Shown here: positions 40,528 to 40,622 of the stretch, piece by piece
Numbering within the stretch: position 1 is the first letter of the stretch
Layout of the letters: each line of letters begins with the position of its first letter
NCBI GenBank assembly: GCA_015657535.1
Contig: JADHZB010002090.1
Location: 1 to 40,622 of the forward strand
Length of the DNA: 40,622 bases
Reading direction: 5' to 3'
Source: Nephromyces sp. MM_2019
Taxonomy: Eukaryota > Apicomplexa > Aconoidasida > Nephromycida
Translations under genes and position numbers: made by a program
The notes under the pieces: generated by a model
The model's input: the letters and a program-made list of their open reading frames with translations, nothing else
Database searches by the model: none
What the model was told of the DNA's origin: nothing

Positions 40528-40622
40528 GATGAAGATGATGAAGATGATGAAGATGATGATGAAGATGATGAAGATGATGAAGATGATGAAGATGATGGAG
40601 ATGATGAAGATGATGAAGATGA
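40528..40622. repeat. (GATGAA)n/(GAT)n array at right edge
   Basis: Runs of GATGAAGATGAT to the end of the window. In the CIAO1 sense it is a pyrimidine-rich CATCTTC tract ending just before the TCTCAG acceptor at 40512, so it acts as an extended polypyrimidine tract. Confidence 0.9.

Noticed and set aside
1..40622. CRISPR arrays, tRNA or rRNA genes, transposases
   Set aside because: The repeats have no spacer-repeat alternation of CRISPR type; I saw no tRNA cloverleaf consensus, rRNA core or transposase motif. A covariance-model scan would be needed to exclude small RNAs.

Overview
This window is nuclear DNA from a eukaryote, most likely a protist or alga. I cannot name the lineage. Its conserved eukaryotic genes are cut into many short exons by GT-AG introns, with exact codon-phase agreement at nearly every junction. 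The introns are packed with (GT)n/(CA)n microsatellites and minisatellites. No bacterial-style operons, ribosome binding sites or phage genes are visible. One 177-base run of N (10816-10992) falls inside an intron.

Five genes are recognisable. (1) 41-809, minus: the N-terminal end of a VPS13 lipid-transfer protein, running off the left edge. (2) 8165-13704, minus: a complete 12-exon NOL10/ENP2 WD40 gene for 18S rRNA processing. (3) 16882-20024, plus: a 7-exon carbonyl-reductase-like short-chain dehydrogenase. (4) 22086-24111, minus: a 3-exon enolase-phosphatase E1 of the methionine salvage pathway. (5) 38550-40511, minus: the last three exons of CIAO1/CIA1, a WD40 protein of cytosolic Fe-S assembly, running off the right edge. 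A sixth gene, 28969-35105 (plus), encodes an unassigned leucine-rich-repeat protein.

Between these lie several gene fragments that I can read as phase-consistent exons but cannot name: minus-strand models at 2096-2312, 3671-4124, 4640-4900, 6026-6091, 20080-20725 and 21157-21797, and isolated exon candidates at 25507, 26442, 26958 and 34638 onward. The remaining DNA is mostly repeats: a 25-bp minisatellite of 12 copies (906-1219), a 420-bp pyrimidine tract (3241-3665), a G-rich array (6210-6625) and a composite CA-rich array (37780-38350).

The window has two compartments. From 1 to about 24.9 kb, and again from about 37.4 kb to the end, introns and spacers are dominated by GT/CA arrays. From about 24.9 to 36.9 kb these are nearly absent and the DNA is plain AT-rich; the LRR gene and several short tandem repeats with coding potential sit there.

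The most interesting pattern is in the repeat-bearing introns. When an intron has both repeat types, the sense strand usually carries GT near the donor and CA near the acceptor, so the two ends could pair and loop the intron out. A recurrent palindrome, consensus GAGGTGTAYRTACACCTC, is the second signal worth checking. The encoded products act in separate processes (lipid transfer, ribosome assembly, carbonyl reduction, methionine salvage, Fe-S assembly), so no shared pathway is implied.
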